Positions 27,234-36,773 are shown, counted from the stretch's first letter. The stretch: 64,000 bases of DNA from Methanofollis formosanus (GCF_019633745.1 NZ_CP037968.1:2362789-2426788), one strand, 5' to 3'. The notes: generated from the sequence alone by a model not told the origin. Numbers and translations: made by a program.

Positions 27234-27540
27234 TTAATCTTTTGGCACCCAAATATTTACCTTTATTTCTACCTCTGTAGAGTCAGGCTTGAGTCGAGAA
27301 CATGCTTCAAGCATAGTGTATGATAATTGTTCAGAGTAGATCTTTGGGGTACAAAGGATCCTTGCTCTCGCTTCCCGGAACAGGACAACAGATGGGGGAC
27401 ACAGATCATCCCCACTCCTCAAAGCACATCATGCATTTAAGAAAAAACACCAGGTAAACATGTCAATCACCTTCATGGAGGCAATACACTGTCCTCCCTC
27501 CTATCCTATGTCAACTCCAACGCCCGTAGGATCAGATTTT
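27234..27540. repeat. Intergenic gap with partial repeat modules
   Basis: Contains module a in AT-shifted form (TTGAGTCGAGAACATGCTTC and AAGCATAGTGTATGATAATT, 27289-27331), then GGATCCTTGCTCTCGCTTCC (27356-27375), which recurs in R7 (GGATCCTTGCTCCCTCTC, 42727) and R8. A 62-codon minus ORF here (YTMLEACSRLKPDS) is only a translation of module a and is not called as a gene. Confidence 0.65.
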
Positions 27541-27543
27541 ATT

Positions 27544-28437
27544 TTAGTTTTTATTTTTTATTATTAAATAATCTTTAAGTTGTTGTTTCCAGTATTGTGT
27601 GATCTCTTCATCCTGGATTTGGGGTTCTCTTTTTATCATCGATGATAAATAGCCAATTAAATAGGGGATACCCTGAAAATATGGTTTATTCATAGAAAAA
27701 TACACTCCTCCCCCCAATACTAAAAGAAATGGTCTGCTTAGATAATGCGCTGTTCGACCTTTACTTAAATATCCTTTCCAAACTCCCTCTGCTCCGCTAG
27801 TTGCTCTTAATTGGAGGGCCCGGATCTGATCAAACTGTGCAATTTTCCAACCCCTGTTCACTGCCTTGATGTTGGATAGGGTATCACATGCTGGCTCAAG
27901 AGGACAACCCCCGGTTTCATAATAACATTTTTTTCGCCATAACCTCCCAGAACCCCGCGGTGTATTCCTATTTGGACTATTTACTTCTAATGATCCCCAG
28001 TATTCTTCACGTATTTGATCGCATTCTTCTGTCCAATCTATGAGGCACCCACTTGCAATACCCAGAGCTGGTTCTTTTTCAAATTCAGAGATCAGGTTTT
28101 CATAATAATCTCTTTGCAGAAGCGTGTCTGCATCGAGGAGCCCTATATATTCGTACGTGATAGAATTCTGGGTACAATAGTCAATAGCAAAGTCGATCCC
28201 GGATTTGCAAACGTATGAATAATGAAAGGTAAGATCTCTTGGGTGCTCAGGTAAGCGGATACTTTTGATCCATGTGTATTCCTTTTCTAACTCCTTGATG
28301 ATATTTGGACTCTGGTCAGTACTCCCATCGTCGACAATAAGCCAGAGGAGTGGTTTTTTTGTCTGAGCGATGACTGTAGATGCAGTTTTTTTAATAAATT
28401 TTTCTTCATTTTTTACGGGGGTAATCAAGATGAACAT
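27544..28437 (-). CDS. Family 2 glycosyltransferase
   Basis: 297 aa from ATG 28437, which overlaps the stop of the fragment upstream (TGATG) and has GTGAT just ahead; ATG 28449 is possible. GT-A fold: ILITPVKNEEKFIKKTASTV (nucleotide-sugar site start), WLIVDDGSTDQSPNII (first Asp pair), IGLLDADTLLQRDYYENLI (DxD), RNTPRGSGRLWRKKCYYETG acceptor region. Likely adds a sugar to a lipid-linked glycan. AT-rich coding, typical of the island. One weakly hydrophobic C-terminal region (FLLVLGGGVYFSM). Confidence 0.87.
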   Translation of the reverse strand: MFILITPVKNEEKFIKKTASTVIAQTKKPLLWLIVDDGSTDQSPNIIKELEKEYTWIKSIRLPEHPRDLTFHYSYVCKSGIDFAIDYCTQNSITYEYIGLLDADTLLQRDYYENLISEFEKEPALGIASGCLIDWTEECDQIREEYWGSLEVNSPNRNTPRGSGRLWRKKCYYETGGCPLEPACDTLSNIKAVNRGWKIAQFDQIRALQLRATSGAEGVWKGYLSKGRTAHYLSRPFLLVLGGGVYFSMNKPYFQGIPYLIGYLSSMIKREPQIQDEEITQYWKQQLKDYLIIKNKN

Positions 28438-28690
28438 CAGATCACGCATAGTATTGTTGTCGATAGAATTATTTTACCATTGTGGGAAAAATATCCCGAA
28501 TAGATTGTAACAGTTGGACATATCATATCTGGATCTCTATTTGTGAGAGGCAGTTTGTTTATCTGAATATTTTGAGGGAGGTCATCCCAATACTCTCTGC
28601 ACGGCAAAAGTCTATATAAATCGTTGTTCCTTGCGTATGTGACTAAACAAAATCTCAGGAGCATAGTTTGTACAACGAACGGCTCTTTAG
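28437..28690 (-). pseudogene. 3' remnant of an unidentified gene truncated by an insertion sequence
   Basis: The open frame (residues LRFCLVTYARNNDLYRLLPC through NGKIILSTTILCVI) ends in TGA overlapping the glycosyltransferase ATG, as true operon genes do here. Its upstream end runs into the C-terminal coding end of a decayed transposase at about 28690, so its own 5' part is missing. No family recognised. It may be the tail of another glycan enzyme. Confidence 0.45.
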
Positions 28691-29313
28691 AATCCCTTTC
28701 TGACAACGCCGCTAGATCCGTTTTGTATCGCCTTGATGATGTTGTTGAGTATGATTTTGATCTTGATCTCTTTGATCTGTGAGTATAACTTTCTCGCCTT
28801 CAGACTCTCTCCAAATCTTCTTTTGAGAACTAAAAACGCTGTTTCGACCTTATTTCTCTGATGATATTTCTCTCGATCAAACCTGTCGAACATCTCCTGT
28901 CGATAGTGTCCGAATATATCTTTCCCTTCCATTTTCTGACCTGGATCAGAGAATCCGCTCCGATTTCTCCTCTGATCTTTTGATGAAGTGTTTCGGAATC
29001 ATATCCCCGATCCATGCAGTAACATTTAGTTCTCCTCGTTCTGGTACATTGATTCAAGAGTTTTTCTGCATGTTTTATGTCATGTACTGGTAGCCCCCTC
29101 CAGATCTCATGCCTCTGCCAACCTCTGTAATTGGTTTTTCTGGTTAACGCCCGCTGTAAATGCCGCCCCCAGCAAAAGTACATTCAATGCAACGAACTTT
29201 GTGACTGAAATCTCCGAATATCTGTGTGATTTTTGGTAGTGCTCCATCCCTGTGCCGATAATACTTCTTCTAAATCTCTTCAAATTTCGTGTTAAATTAC
29301 TTTTATTAGGCAT
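28687..29313 (-). pseudogene. Decayed IS5-like transposase
   Basis: Three minus-strand frames give one broken transposase: N-terminal part MPNKSNLTRNLKRFRRSI (29107-29313), middle PVHDIKHAEKLLNQC and MDRGYDSETLHQKIRGEI (28830-29183), C-terminal RNKVETAFLVLKRRFGESL (28687-28932). The C-terminal Y-(2)-R-(3)-E-(6)-K-like signature (HQRNKVETAFLVLK) is typical of IS4/IS5-group DDE enzymes. At least two frameshifts separate the pieces, so it is inactive. Its end truncates the gene fragment at 28437-28690. Confidence 0.75.
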
Positions 29314-29330
29314 TCTGTTCAGTGGGGTTT

Positions 29331-30249
29331 ATGCCCCGTCCTCGCAGTCACATTCCGATCACCTGCCAGAACTCGGCGTGTCGCTTTTATCTGGTCGAGG
29401 AAGGTAAGGATATCGTCAAGAATGGAACAACCTCTTGTGGACACCAGCAGTATTTCTGCAAACACTGCCGAACATACTTCGTTGAGACAAAAAACACTCC
29501 ATTTTATCGCTCTCATCTAGAATATTGTCAGATTGAGACGATCTGCCGACATGGTGCAGAGAAGATTTCAATCCGAGGGGTGAGTCGGATCACCGGCCAT
29601 CATCAAGATACCATTTCTCGGTATTACAAGTTGTTCGGTGAGCATGCTGAGGTCTTGAATGAGTTCTTTCTCCAGGATCTTACCCCTGATCGGATTGAAG
29701 CAGATGAAATCTGGACTTTCATTCAAAAAAAACAAAAATTGCAGAGAACCGGATGACTCTAATTGTGGGGATTATTGGACCTATACCGCTATCGCACGTG
29801 ATTCTGGACTGATGATCGCTCATTATGGAGGAAAACGAACAGATACAACCTGCGAGAACTTCCTCAACCTGGTTTTTGAGAGAATCAGATTACCATTCCC
29901 TTCAATGAAGATTACCATCACAACCGACGGAAATCCCCAATACATCGATGCATTGGCAGAGTTGTACTGTGAAACCTGCATTGAGTATGGTCAACTGCTC
30001 AAACACAGGGAGAAGAACAAAATCGTCGCGATCAACCCAAAAAAAATCTTTGGAGATCCCGAAATATCAAAAATTTCTACGTCAGTGGTAGAAGGCTATA
30101 ACAATAAGATTAGACCGCGAATCAGCAAGTTTGGGAGGAAAACAGCATCATTTTCAAAGAAGATTGTTTCGTATATAGGAGCACTGAATCTTTTTCAGTT
30201 TATGAACAACTTCATTGATGCAAAAAAAAAGGCAGAACGCCAGCGATGA
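29331..30249 (+). mobile_element. IS1-like transposase, frameshifted at an A8 tract
   Basis: Frame 1 (29331-29756) has an N-terminal zinc ribbon (CQNSAC and CKHC, residues about 12-45), an HTH (KISIRGVSRITGHHQDTISR) and the first DDE Asp (RIEADEIWTFI). Frame 2 (to 30249) continues YWTYTAIARDSG, the second Asp (TTDGNPQY) and Glu (SVVEGYNNKIRPR). The frames join at A8 (29725-29732) and need a +1 (or -2) shift. IS1 makes its transposase by -1 shifting on an A-run, so this is either a different recoding mode or a one-base mutation. Terminal inverted repeats were not resolved. Confidence 0.72.
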
Positions 30250-30629
30250 AAGAGGGTATTACGGATCATGTCTGGACATGGAGGGAGTTTTTAACATTCC
30301 ATATTCAGTTGTAGAGGAGGGCACTACCGTTTTCCGGGAGTATTTACAGGAATAGAGAGGGATATGAGCATGTCTGATCACGCTGAGAGTGGTCTCAAGA
30401 AGGTTGATATAGCTGTTCGTTGACACTGATTACTGCTCCTTGCGGTTGGTTTTGTCACTTACACAAGGAGCAACGATTTTATTGATCTTTCCCTTCAGGA
30501 GTCATCACTAGACGGGAGGGTTTCTACAGAGCCTTTGGATGTACTTTTGCAGGGGGAGAATATTTCAACAATGAGATGAGACATTGGCGCATCGTAGAGA
30601 CATAAAGAGAGGGGAGATTTTGGAGGGGG
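30250..30629. mobile_element. IS debris including a 5' fragment of a transposase gene
   Basis: 30330-30530 matches 31034-31235 in the same orientation (shared GGAATAGAGAGGGATATGAG and TCAAGAAGGTTGATATAG, CACTGATTACTGCTCCTTGC). On the minus strand it encodes the same transposase N terminus (LLETTLSVIRHAHIPLYS), so it is a truncated second copy of the element that follows. 30531-30629 holds nothing recognisable. Confidence 0.6.
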
Positions 30630-31130
30630 CTAATGTACTTGTTTTTGTGAGATTTTACAGAAGATAATGATCTGTTTTGCTATATCGACTGCAATCGAGG
30701 TCTTCAGGAAGTTTTTCCGCGTTTTTCCCGTCCTCCAGGAATAATAATGACTTGCGTACGAACTGGTGAACCCTTATGAGTCGATCGCGGTCATGGGGAT
30801 TATGTCTCTCCTAGAATAAAAGATATCCAAAGTTTTCTTGAGGGTCTTGGTGAAGATTATTGAGGGTACTCTGTGGCTAAATTTATGGAGGGTCGTGTAG
30901 TGTGGAACCTGATCTAGCTGGAGAATCTCTTTGATTCTGTCCATCAGATCGACGAGTTGAACCGTATCCCGGTAGTCCTCTCCGATGATCTCACGGAAGA
31001 TGGTAAGAGACATCAACTGAGGTTGAGTATAGGTTTTCCTGGAGAATTTACCGGAATAGAGAGGGATATGAGCAGTTCTGATGACGGTGAGCGTAGTCTC
31101 AAGAAGGTTGATATAGCCGTTCGTTGACAC
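30630..31130 (-). pseudogene. Truncated transposase with in-frame stop
   Basis: The minus frame from ATG 31130 gives an N-terminal transposase part (KTYTQPQLMSLTIFREIIGE, DQVPHYTTLHKFSHRVPS) ending MTAIDS, then TAA at 30774-30776, then in the same frame [20 protein letters not shown] and [17 protein letters not shown] to a TAG at 30630. Archaeal relatives read AIDSSGF across this point, so the TAA replaces a sense codon at the first catalytic Asp region. The rest of the DDE domain is missing. Confidence 0.72.
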
Positions 31131-31610
31131 TGATTACTGCTCCTTGCGGTTGGTTTCGTCACTTACACAAGGCAACCATTTTATCGATCTTTCCCTTCAG
31201 GAGTGATCACCCTACGGGAGGGTTTCCTATGAAAAACTAAAATGAAGGGATAGAAAAGCTTCGCTCTGTAAATCTGCCACCCCGCCATTGGGTTGGGGAA
31301 CGGGTCTGAATTTTACAATTCATTTCCTATAAGCGTTCTAAGACGCATGTCTGCCTTCAAGAGACACTTGGTTCATTTCTACAACGGGCTCGAAGCCCAA
31401 AAATGCTTCAACCTTTGCTCCTTGGGGCACCTATTTGGAACAAAACATAATACGTTTTTCATGGTGTCGGCTTGAAAGCCCCTTTCATGTGCGTTTCTAC
31501 AGGGTCCAATATCAGGAAACACCTATAGGCTAATTTTATGTATTTCACCCTACGATTGATAATAATTATCAAATATCAAAAAAAGCGAAACTAAAAAGTA
31601 GGGTAATCAA
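31131..31610. other. Non-coding flank with IS end
   Basis: 31131-31235 is the upstream end of the transposase element (terminal-looking GAAACCCTCCCGT on the minus strand, also at 30515-30530 in copy 1). 31236-31600 has no convincing gene; a 60-codon plus ORF at 31293 has no supporting features. AT-rich sequence with ATAATTATCAAATATC near 31560-31580 is a plausible promoter of the glycosyltransferase. Confidence 0.5.
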
Positions 31611-32768
31611 ATGAAAGTCGCATTAGTATGTTTACAACCATTAGATAACTTGGGGGGGATGCAAACACGAATAAAAGTATTATCATCTGCTTTAGTGTCG
31701 AAGGGCATAGAAGTTGTCATAGTTCAACCTAAAGATGCGTATATAAACTCAAAAAAATTTTATGATAATGCACTGCACTCATTTGACCACATAATTTTAC
31801 CTAAGACTGCAAGTACAAATCCGCTTATGAGAATCAGACTATTTTCTTCGATAAATAGAGATAATATTATGTGCTCGATGGATAAAATGGGTGTTGATAT
31901 AATCGACACATATTATCCCCAAATAGGAATAAAAAAAGAAAATCCAATCCCAATTGTCTATACAAGCGTAAGCGGTATTGATTATACGATAGAATTATTA
32001 AAACTAAGGCAATTCAGATATTCCTCATTATTTTTGTTGAATAACATTGTGGAACATTGTTATATAAATTCAGTAGACCACTTTATTATTGAAAATACAA
32101 TCCAAAAGGATCGACTAATACATACCTATGGTATCCCAGAAAGCAAAGTTACAATTGCTCCGACAGGCATTAATGAAAATCATGTAGAAAAATCCCAAAT
32201 GAGCAGAATAAAAGATAAAGAAAAGATAACATTAATGTATTCGGGGAGATTGTCATATTATAAAGGCATGAATGAACTATTAACAGCATACAGGAGCATC
32301 TCCAGATTATGTAAAAGATGCGAATTATGGATTTTTGGAGATGGACCCATGATGAATGAAATGATTACATATTGCAAAAAAAACAATTTGAACTCTGTAC
32401 ATTTTGGAGGGAGAATATCACAAGAGGAAAACATAAAACAAGTCTCTCAGTGTGACATCTTTATTCACCCAAGCTATATCGAATCGTTACCCTCTGCAAT
32501 AATAGAAGCAATGGCACTTAAAAAACCAGTCATCTCAACATCAGTAGGAGCAATATCAAGAGACCTGATAGTAAATGATTACAATGGAATATTGATTCCA
32601 CCAAAAAATGCTGATAAACTAGTTAGTGCGGTATTAGACCTCATAGATCAACCAGAGAAACAAGAAATTATCGGAAAAAATGCAGGGAAATCAGTACTCC
32701 ATTACACACATAAAAATATGATAAATCAAACAATTGGTGTATACAAAAAAGTACTGAGTGAATTCTAA
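31611..32768 (+). CDS. Family 4 (GT-B) glycosyltransferase
   Basis: 385 aa. N-terminal Rossmann part MKVALVCLQPLDNLGGMQTR (GGM loop), C-terminal donor domain with VTIAPTGINENH, LMYSGRLSYYKGMNELLTAY, FGDGPMMNEM and the E-x7-E motif IHPSYIESLPSAIIEAMALK with KPVISTSVGAI. It uses a nucleotide-sugar to extend a glycan at the inner membrane face. Strongly AT-rich codon use (many ATA, AAA, TTA) unlike the genome core, a sign of recent transfer. Stands alone on the plus strand, convergent with the flippase operon. Confidence 0.92.
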   Translation: MKVALVCLQPLDNLGGMQTRIKVLSSALVSKGIEVVIVQPKDAYINSKKFYDNALHSFDHIILPKTASTNPLMRIRLFSSINRDNIMCSMDKMGVDIIDTYYPQIGIKKENPIPIVYTSVSGIDYTIELLKLRQFRYSSLFLLNNIVEHCYINSVDHFIIENTIQKDRLIHTYGIPESKVTIAPTGINENHVEKSQMSRIKDKEKITLMYSGRLSYYKGMNELLTAYRSISRLCKRCELWIFGDGPMMNEMITYCKKNNLNSVHFGGRISQEENIKQVSQCDIFIHPSYIESLPSAIIEAMALKKPVISTSVGAISRDLIVNDYNGILIPPKNADKLVSAVLDLIDQPEKQEIIGKNAGKSVLHYTHKNMINQTIGVYKKVLSEF

Positions 32769-32779
32769 TAATGGGCCCT

Positions 32780-33020
32780 GTAGAATCAATTATGAACCGA
32801 GAGCATGTCTCTGGCATGCCGGATAAAAGTTATTTTATAATGAGCATATCCCAAAACTCCCTGAGGCTTGAACATCCCCTCGAACCGAAACGCTTCCTTC
32901 CAGGAATTATGGATCCTATCACCCAATGAGGGGGGGCTGGCTGCCCCCCGACCATATCTTCATCCCGGGGTCCGGGGGCAGCGCCCCCGGCGTGAGCATG
33001 AGGGAAGGCGATGGATTCAA
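32780..33020. repeat. Dispersed intergenic repeat, copy R5
   Basis: Starts with a module-a-like palindrome (GAGCATGTCTCTGGCATGCC, about 32801-32820), then the second family unit CATATCCCAAAACTCCCTGA with CCCCTCGAACCGAAACGC (32844-32890), then G7 and C6 arms around GGCTGGCTGCC (32931-32949) and hairpin GGGGGCAGCGCCCCC at 32974-32988. The unit at 32844-32890 is nearly identical to R6. Confidence 0.8.
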
Positions 33021-33123
33021 GTTCACAGGGGGTTGTGGTGATGAATAGAGGATGTTTTTTACAGAGCCAGAATTACAGAGGTTGACAGAGGCATGAGATC
33101 GCAAGGGGGCTATTGAGATTACC

Positions 33124-34146
33124 TCATTCAATTTTGTTGTGTGTTCTCCAATTCTTGAATATATTCAAGCAATTCTCTCGTGCTTTATACATGGTGTCTG
33201 TGAAGATCCGCCTTGTAGCACTTGACATTTCATAGACACTGGGCGGTACATATGCCCAAAAAAGGGCCCAATATTTCTCTCTAATTAATTTACTCGTAAC
33301 ACAATTATTTAAATGATCTCGTGCAAGTTCTGGCCTCTTTGCGCGGATATTGCCCCAGGCTCTCTTTATCTGTATCTGAGCGATGTACTCTCCTAGGTCT
33401 TCTTGCATCGCAGGAGGTACTTTTCCTGCATCTATCGCCTCCTTGGCAGTGCGAATGAAAACAGCCTCTCCGAGAGGTTCAACTCTATTGCATGCTCTGT
33501 TTGAAGCCTCGGTATGATAGATTCCTTTGCTGTCCCAGCTGAAAGCGATGGGATATTTCAGAGCTATTCGCCCCCAAAGATCAATGTCTTCCCCCATCCA
33601 CTCCTCAGTGTTGAACCCGTCCATCTCTTTTAGGATACATCTTGGGATGGCAACTGTTGATGCTGATAGCGGTGGATCACCGAAGGTAGCGGCCTTAAAA
33701 TAACTAGGGAGCAGACCTTCCCATGGTTCCCGAGGTACCTCACTTAATGATGCGACATGGGCTTTTGAATCCTTTTCTTTTATAAAATATGTTGTCCCAT
33801 ATGCCCCAGCTTCAGGATACTTGTCTTGTAACTTCAACAGCGTCCTGAGGTGGTTTGGCATCCACTCATCATCTGCATCCAAAAATGCGATCAGCTCCGC
33901 GCGGGTCGCCTCAATCCCCCTGTTCCTCGCCGACGAGACTCCTGCATTCTTCTGCTGGATCAAACTTATCCTTGGATCATCAAATCCCCTAACAATCTCC
34001 GCCCCGTTGTCAGTAGATCCATCGTCCACCACGATCACCTCAAAGTTTTGGAAGGTCTGAACGAAGACCGAGTTCAGGGCACGGGCGATATAGGAGCCTT
34101 TGTTGTAAAGGGGGATAACGACTGAGACTGCTGGTGTATCTGCCAT
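33124..34146 (-). CDS. Family 2 glycosyltransferase
   Basis: 340 aa. GT-A motifs: SVVIPLYNKGSYIARALNSV at 8-27, VIVVDDGSTDNGAEIV (about 37-52), AELIAFLDADDEWMPNHL with DAD-D (about 83-100), and WMGEDIDLWGRIA (catalytic ED region, about 187). Transfers a sugar from a nucleotide donor to the repeat unit handled by the flippase of this operon. Fourth gene, 1 nt after the pyruvyltransferase. Composition is intermediate between island and core. Confidence 0.93.
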   Translation of the reverse strand: MADTPAVSVVIPLYNKGSYIARALNSVFVQTFQNFEVIVVDDGSTDNGAEIVRGFDDPRISLIQQKNAGVSSARNRGIEATRAELIAFLDADDEWMPNHLRTLLKLQDKYPEAGAYGTTYFIKEKDSKAHVASLSEVPREPWEGLLPSYFKAATFGDPPLSASTVAIPRCILKEMDGFNTEEWMGEDIDLWGRIALKYPIAFSWDSKGIYHTEASNRACNRVEPLGEAVFIRTAKEAIDAGKVPPAMQEDLGEYIAQIQIKRAWGNIRAKRPELARDHLNNCVTSKLIREKYWALFWAYVPPSVYEMSSATRRIFTDTMYKARENCLNIFKNWRTHNKIE

Positions 34147-34147
34147 A

Positions 34148-35401
34148 TCAATGCTCTCCGAGAAGGCGTTTCAGTTCTATTCCTGCATTCAATGCAGACT
34201 TCTGGACGCTTGGGATCCGCTCAGCTAGATATTTCCTGATCGTGGCGCTCTCATCGAACATGGAGGTGATCCGATCGGCAACCGCTTCAGCATTCAGATC
34301 CCTTGGCTCCATACAATAGTTAGTATGCTCAAAGATGTCACGGTTGATCCCCTGAGCCTTGATGCTGTAAGCAAAACTCAAGGTCGGGATACAGGACGAG
34401 AGGGCGGCAATGGTCGAGTGTGTCCGGGCCCCGGCAAAGAAGGCCATCTGACTGATGATCCACTTTGTCTCAGCAGCGTTGTACCCCGGCGAAACCAGGG
34501 TTATATCTCCGTTTTGGTTCTTGATGAGGGAGAGGGCTTTTTGCATAAACGCATGGTCATTTGAGGTTGGGGTGGTCACATGGGGGATCAGGTAGACCTG
34601 TCTCCCGGTCTTTTTCGCCACACCTTCAATGATCGATGCCGCAATGCCGATCCACGCTTCGAGATCGCTACCTGTGACATACCCCGCCATCAGAGGACTG
34701 AGGTTCAGGCCAATCGCGTCCTCGTCGATGGGGAACACATCCTCGATCCCCTTTGGTTTGACCGGGTCCATGAGGAAAGCGGGGTCCGCCACAGGGTAGA
34801 TGTTCTCGGTTACCCCAATGCCTTTGAGGTAGTCGATCGTGACAGATTCCCTGGCGAAGATCCCGGTGACTTTCTTGAGGTGGTGGCTCGTATACTGTTC
34901 ATAGTCGGGCATCGCACTGAAAGGGCCAACCGAAGCACCCCAGAGGATAATGGGCTTTCCCTTTTGTATAGCGATGTCATCAAGATCAGTGAAGAGTGTT
35001 GGCACCCCATAATCGAGGGAGTAGTTGTCCCCGCCGACGGAGAGGACTGCAACCGCATCATCGAGGTAGGGGAGCATCTGCCTGTAGATCCTGTACTTTA
35101 AAGCTTTGGGGTGACAGAGGTAGTCGTAGGCATAGCCCAGATAGAACGGTTTCCAGAAGTTTTGAGCAAATTTTCTTTTATTCAAGCGAAATGAATGCAA
35201 ATGAATGATCGCTTCATCTGTTTCTTTTAGACATTGTTGTTGGTATTGGTTCTCGTTCTGAAAATGGCTGAGGCAGAGGAAACGGGGATCCCTGAAGTAC
35301 TCTCTGAGAATCTTTGTCGTCCCCCGCACGATCGCTTCACAACCCCGGTTCTCATACGGGCCATTCCCAGCCATAATAAATAGCGGTCTCTTTTCATCCA
35401 T
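34148..35401 (-). CDS. Polysaccharide pyruvyltransferase family protein
   Basis: 417 aa from ATG 35401 (the 35458 start overlaps the upstream gene). Features of the CsaB/WcaK family: GPYENRGCEAIVRGT near the N terminus (GN.GD-like), VLSVGGDNYSLDYG (about 115), LWGASVGPF, GIFARESVTIDYLKGIGV, YPVADPAFLM, IGLNLSPLMAGY, VYLIPHVT, GARTHSTIAALSSCIPTLSFAYSIK. Such enzymes put pyruvate ketals (from PEP) on glycans, adding negative charge. One nt after the FrhB-like gene, its usual partner. Confidence 0.9.
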   Translation of the reverse strand: MDEKRPLFIMAGNGPYENRGCEAIVRGTTKILREYFRDPRFLCLSHFQNENQYQQQCLKETDEAIIHLHSFRLNKRKFAQNFWKPFYLGYAYDYLCHPKALKYRIYRQMLPYLDDAVAVLSVGGDNYSLDYGVPTLFTDLDDIAIQKGKPIILWGASVGPFSAMPDYEQYTSHHLKKVTGIFARESVTIDYLKGIGVTENIYPVADPAFLMDPVKPKGIEDVFPIDEDAIGLNLSPLMAGYVTGSDLEAWIGIAASIIEGVAKKTGRQVYLIPHVTTPTSNDHAFMQKALSLIKNQNGDITLVSPGYNAAETKWIISQMAFFAGARTHSTIAALSSCIPTLSFAYSIKAQGINRDIFEHTNYCMEPRDLNAEAVADRITSMFDESATIRKYLAERIPSVQKSALNAGIELKRLLGEH

Positions 35402-35402
35402 G

Positions 35403-36773
35403 CTAATTGCTCTGTACCTTCCTCTGAATATACCGTAGAATTCCAACCGGGAACGCAATAATCTTTGATATCTGTCTCCCAGTTGCCAGCCATCTCAGAT
35501 CTGGTTGCATTACATCTCGGAGGTGTGCCCTGTCCTGTTCTCCATTGATCCAGAGGTCACGGCTTGCAACCCGCATCCTCTCCTTTACGACGACTTCCTG
35601 TCTTAGGAAGGGGTTCTTCGCCCTCTCCGGCTTTACTCGTTTTTCCGGTACCTTTTTTTCCTTCATCCGATCAAGATCCAGCTGGTACGCCAAATGACGC
35701 CTCTTAATAGCCACAACACCTGCTTGGCTCTGCACTACCTCCTCAACAGCGATAGGATCGAGGCAGATCCCCTCCCCCCGCTTGATCACCTCCTGTATCA
35801 GCGGCGATCGCACCAGTACAAGACTCGTCCCCCGACTATCCTTCGAGAATTCAGGCAACCAGGCATCCATGCAGGTGACGTCCGCACACTCGGCAAAGAC
35901 ATCGTCGCAGTAGTTGCAGGCGTTCGGCGTGAACCACCGGTTCGTCCAAGCCTCGGCGATCCCCTCATTCCAGAAGATCCTCCGCTCTTCGCCGTCTGTA
36001 CTTGTGAAAGAAAAGTAGAAATTACTCGCCGGTTGATCGGGGCTCTTCCCACGGTATCGCACCGCTGTCACCTCTCCCTGCACCCCGGCGAGGGCGGCGA
36101 TGTAGTCGGTGAAGTGCCTGCTCTTCAACTGCCCGCAGGTGAGGCCGACGGTGACGACGATCCGCTCCCGAAGTTTTTTGTTCCGCTGTTGGGCAAGTCG
36201 GATCGCCTTGAGGAAGCACGGCAGGCCGGTGATGGCGTAGCGCCCCGGCACGTCGAGGATATGCCTGATCACCCCAGACATCTCCACCGGGTAGTAGGCG
36301 GAACCGGCCCCGGTGCGCACGTCCTCCGCGGTGTCGAAGACGCAGAAGGCGAAGAGTTTGTCGGGACCGCCGGTGGGGGCGACGCAGACGACGTGTTCGA
36401 CGACACCCTGGGTGAGCAACGTCTCTAGGAGCCAGGTGGCCATACCGCCTGATGCTGAAGTCGGGCGGTGTCTCTCCGAGTAGCCAACGTAGGTGGCAAG
36501 GTAGTAGCCGGTCTCTGAGCGGTGCTGGATGCCTGGTACACCGCCATAGAGTTCTCTCCCGATCGTGTCCTCGTTCTCTTCGTGGTCGGCGAAGGGACAG
36601 GTCTTCAGGCAGAGGCCACACTCGGTGGTGCAGGGCGAGACTTCGATGGGGCTGTACTCGCCGTACCGATTCCATTGCATCGCCAGTGTTCCTGCAGGAC
36701 AGAGGGCGGCGCAGAGGCCGCAGCCTATGCAGAGGTCGTGCTCGACGACATTGGTAATAACAGATGGCTTCAT
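35403..36773 (-). CDS. FrhB/FpoF-like Fe-S flavoprotein (F420 hydrogenase/dehydrogenase beta family)
   Basis: 456 aa. Two 4Fe-4S ferredoxin motifs open the protein: CIGCGLCAALCPAG (15-28) and CTTECGLCLKTCPF (about 48-61). The FrhB domain follows: SASGGMATWLLETLL, AGSAYYPVEMSGVI, YAITGLPCFLKAIRLA, LTCGQLKSRHFTDYI, and a second Cys cluster NACNYCDDVFAECADVTCMD. These proteins bind FAD and oxidise or reduce F420; in glycan loci they recur beside pyruvyltransferases and flippases, with unproven redox roles. A basic tail (KEKKVPEKRVKPERAK) follows residue 370. ATGA overlap with the flippase gene. Confidence 0.9.
   Translation of the reverse strand: MKPSVITNVVEHDLCIGCGLCAALCPAGTLAMQWNRYGEYSPIEVSPCTTECGLCLKTCPFADHEENEDTIGRELYGGVPGIQHRSETGYYLATYVGYSERHRPTSASGGMATWLLETLLTQGVVEHVVCVAPTGGPDKLFAFCVFDTAEDVRTGAGSAYYPVEMSGVIRHILDVPGRYAITGLPCFLKAIRLAQQRNKKLRERIVVTVGLTCGQLKSRHFTDYIAALAGVQGEVTAVRYRGKSPDQPASNFYFSFTSTDGEERRIFWNEGIAEAWTNRWFTPNACNYCDDVFAECADVTCMDAWLPEFSKDSRGTSLVLVRSPLIQEVIKRGEGICLDPIAVEEVVQSQAGVVAIKRRHLAYQLDLDRMKEKKVPEKRVKPERAKNPFLRQEVVVKERMRVASRDLWINGEQDRAHLRDVMQPDLRWLATGRQISKIIAFPVGILRYIQRKVQSN

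Noticed and set aside
27234-27422. 62-codon minus ORF with peptide YTMLEACSRLKPDS
   Set aside because: The peptide is the translation of dispersed repeat module a, seen at several loci without a conserved frame.
31293-31475. 60-codon plus ORF near the island's second glycosyltransferase
   Set aside because: No RBS, no homology features, and it lies in IS-scarred sequence.
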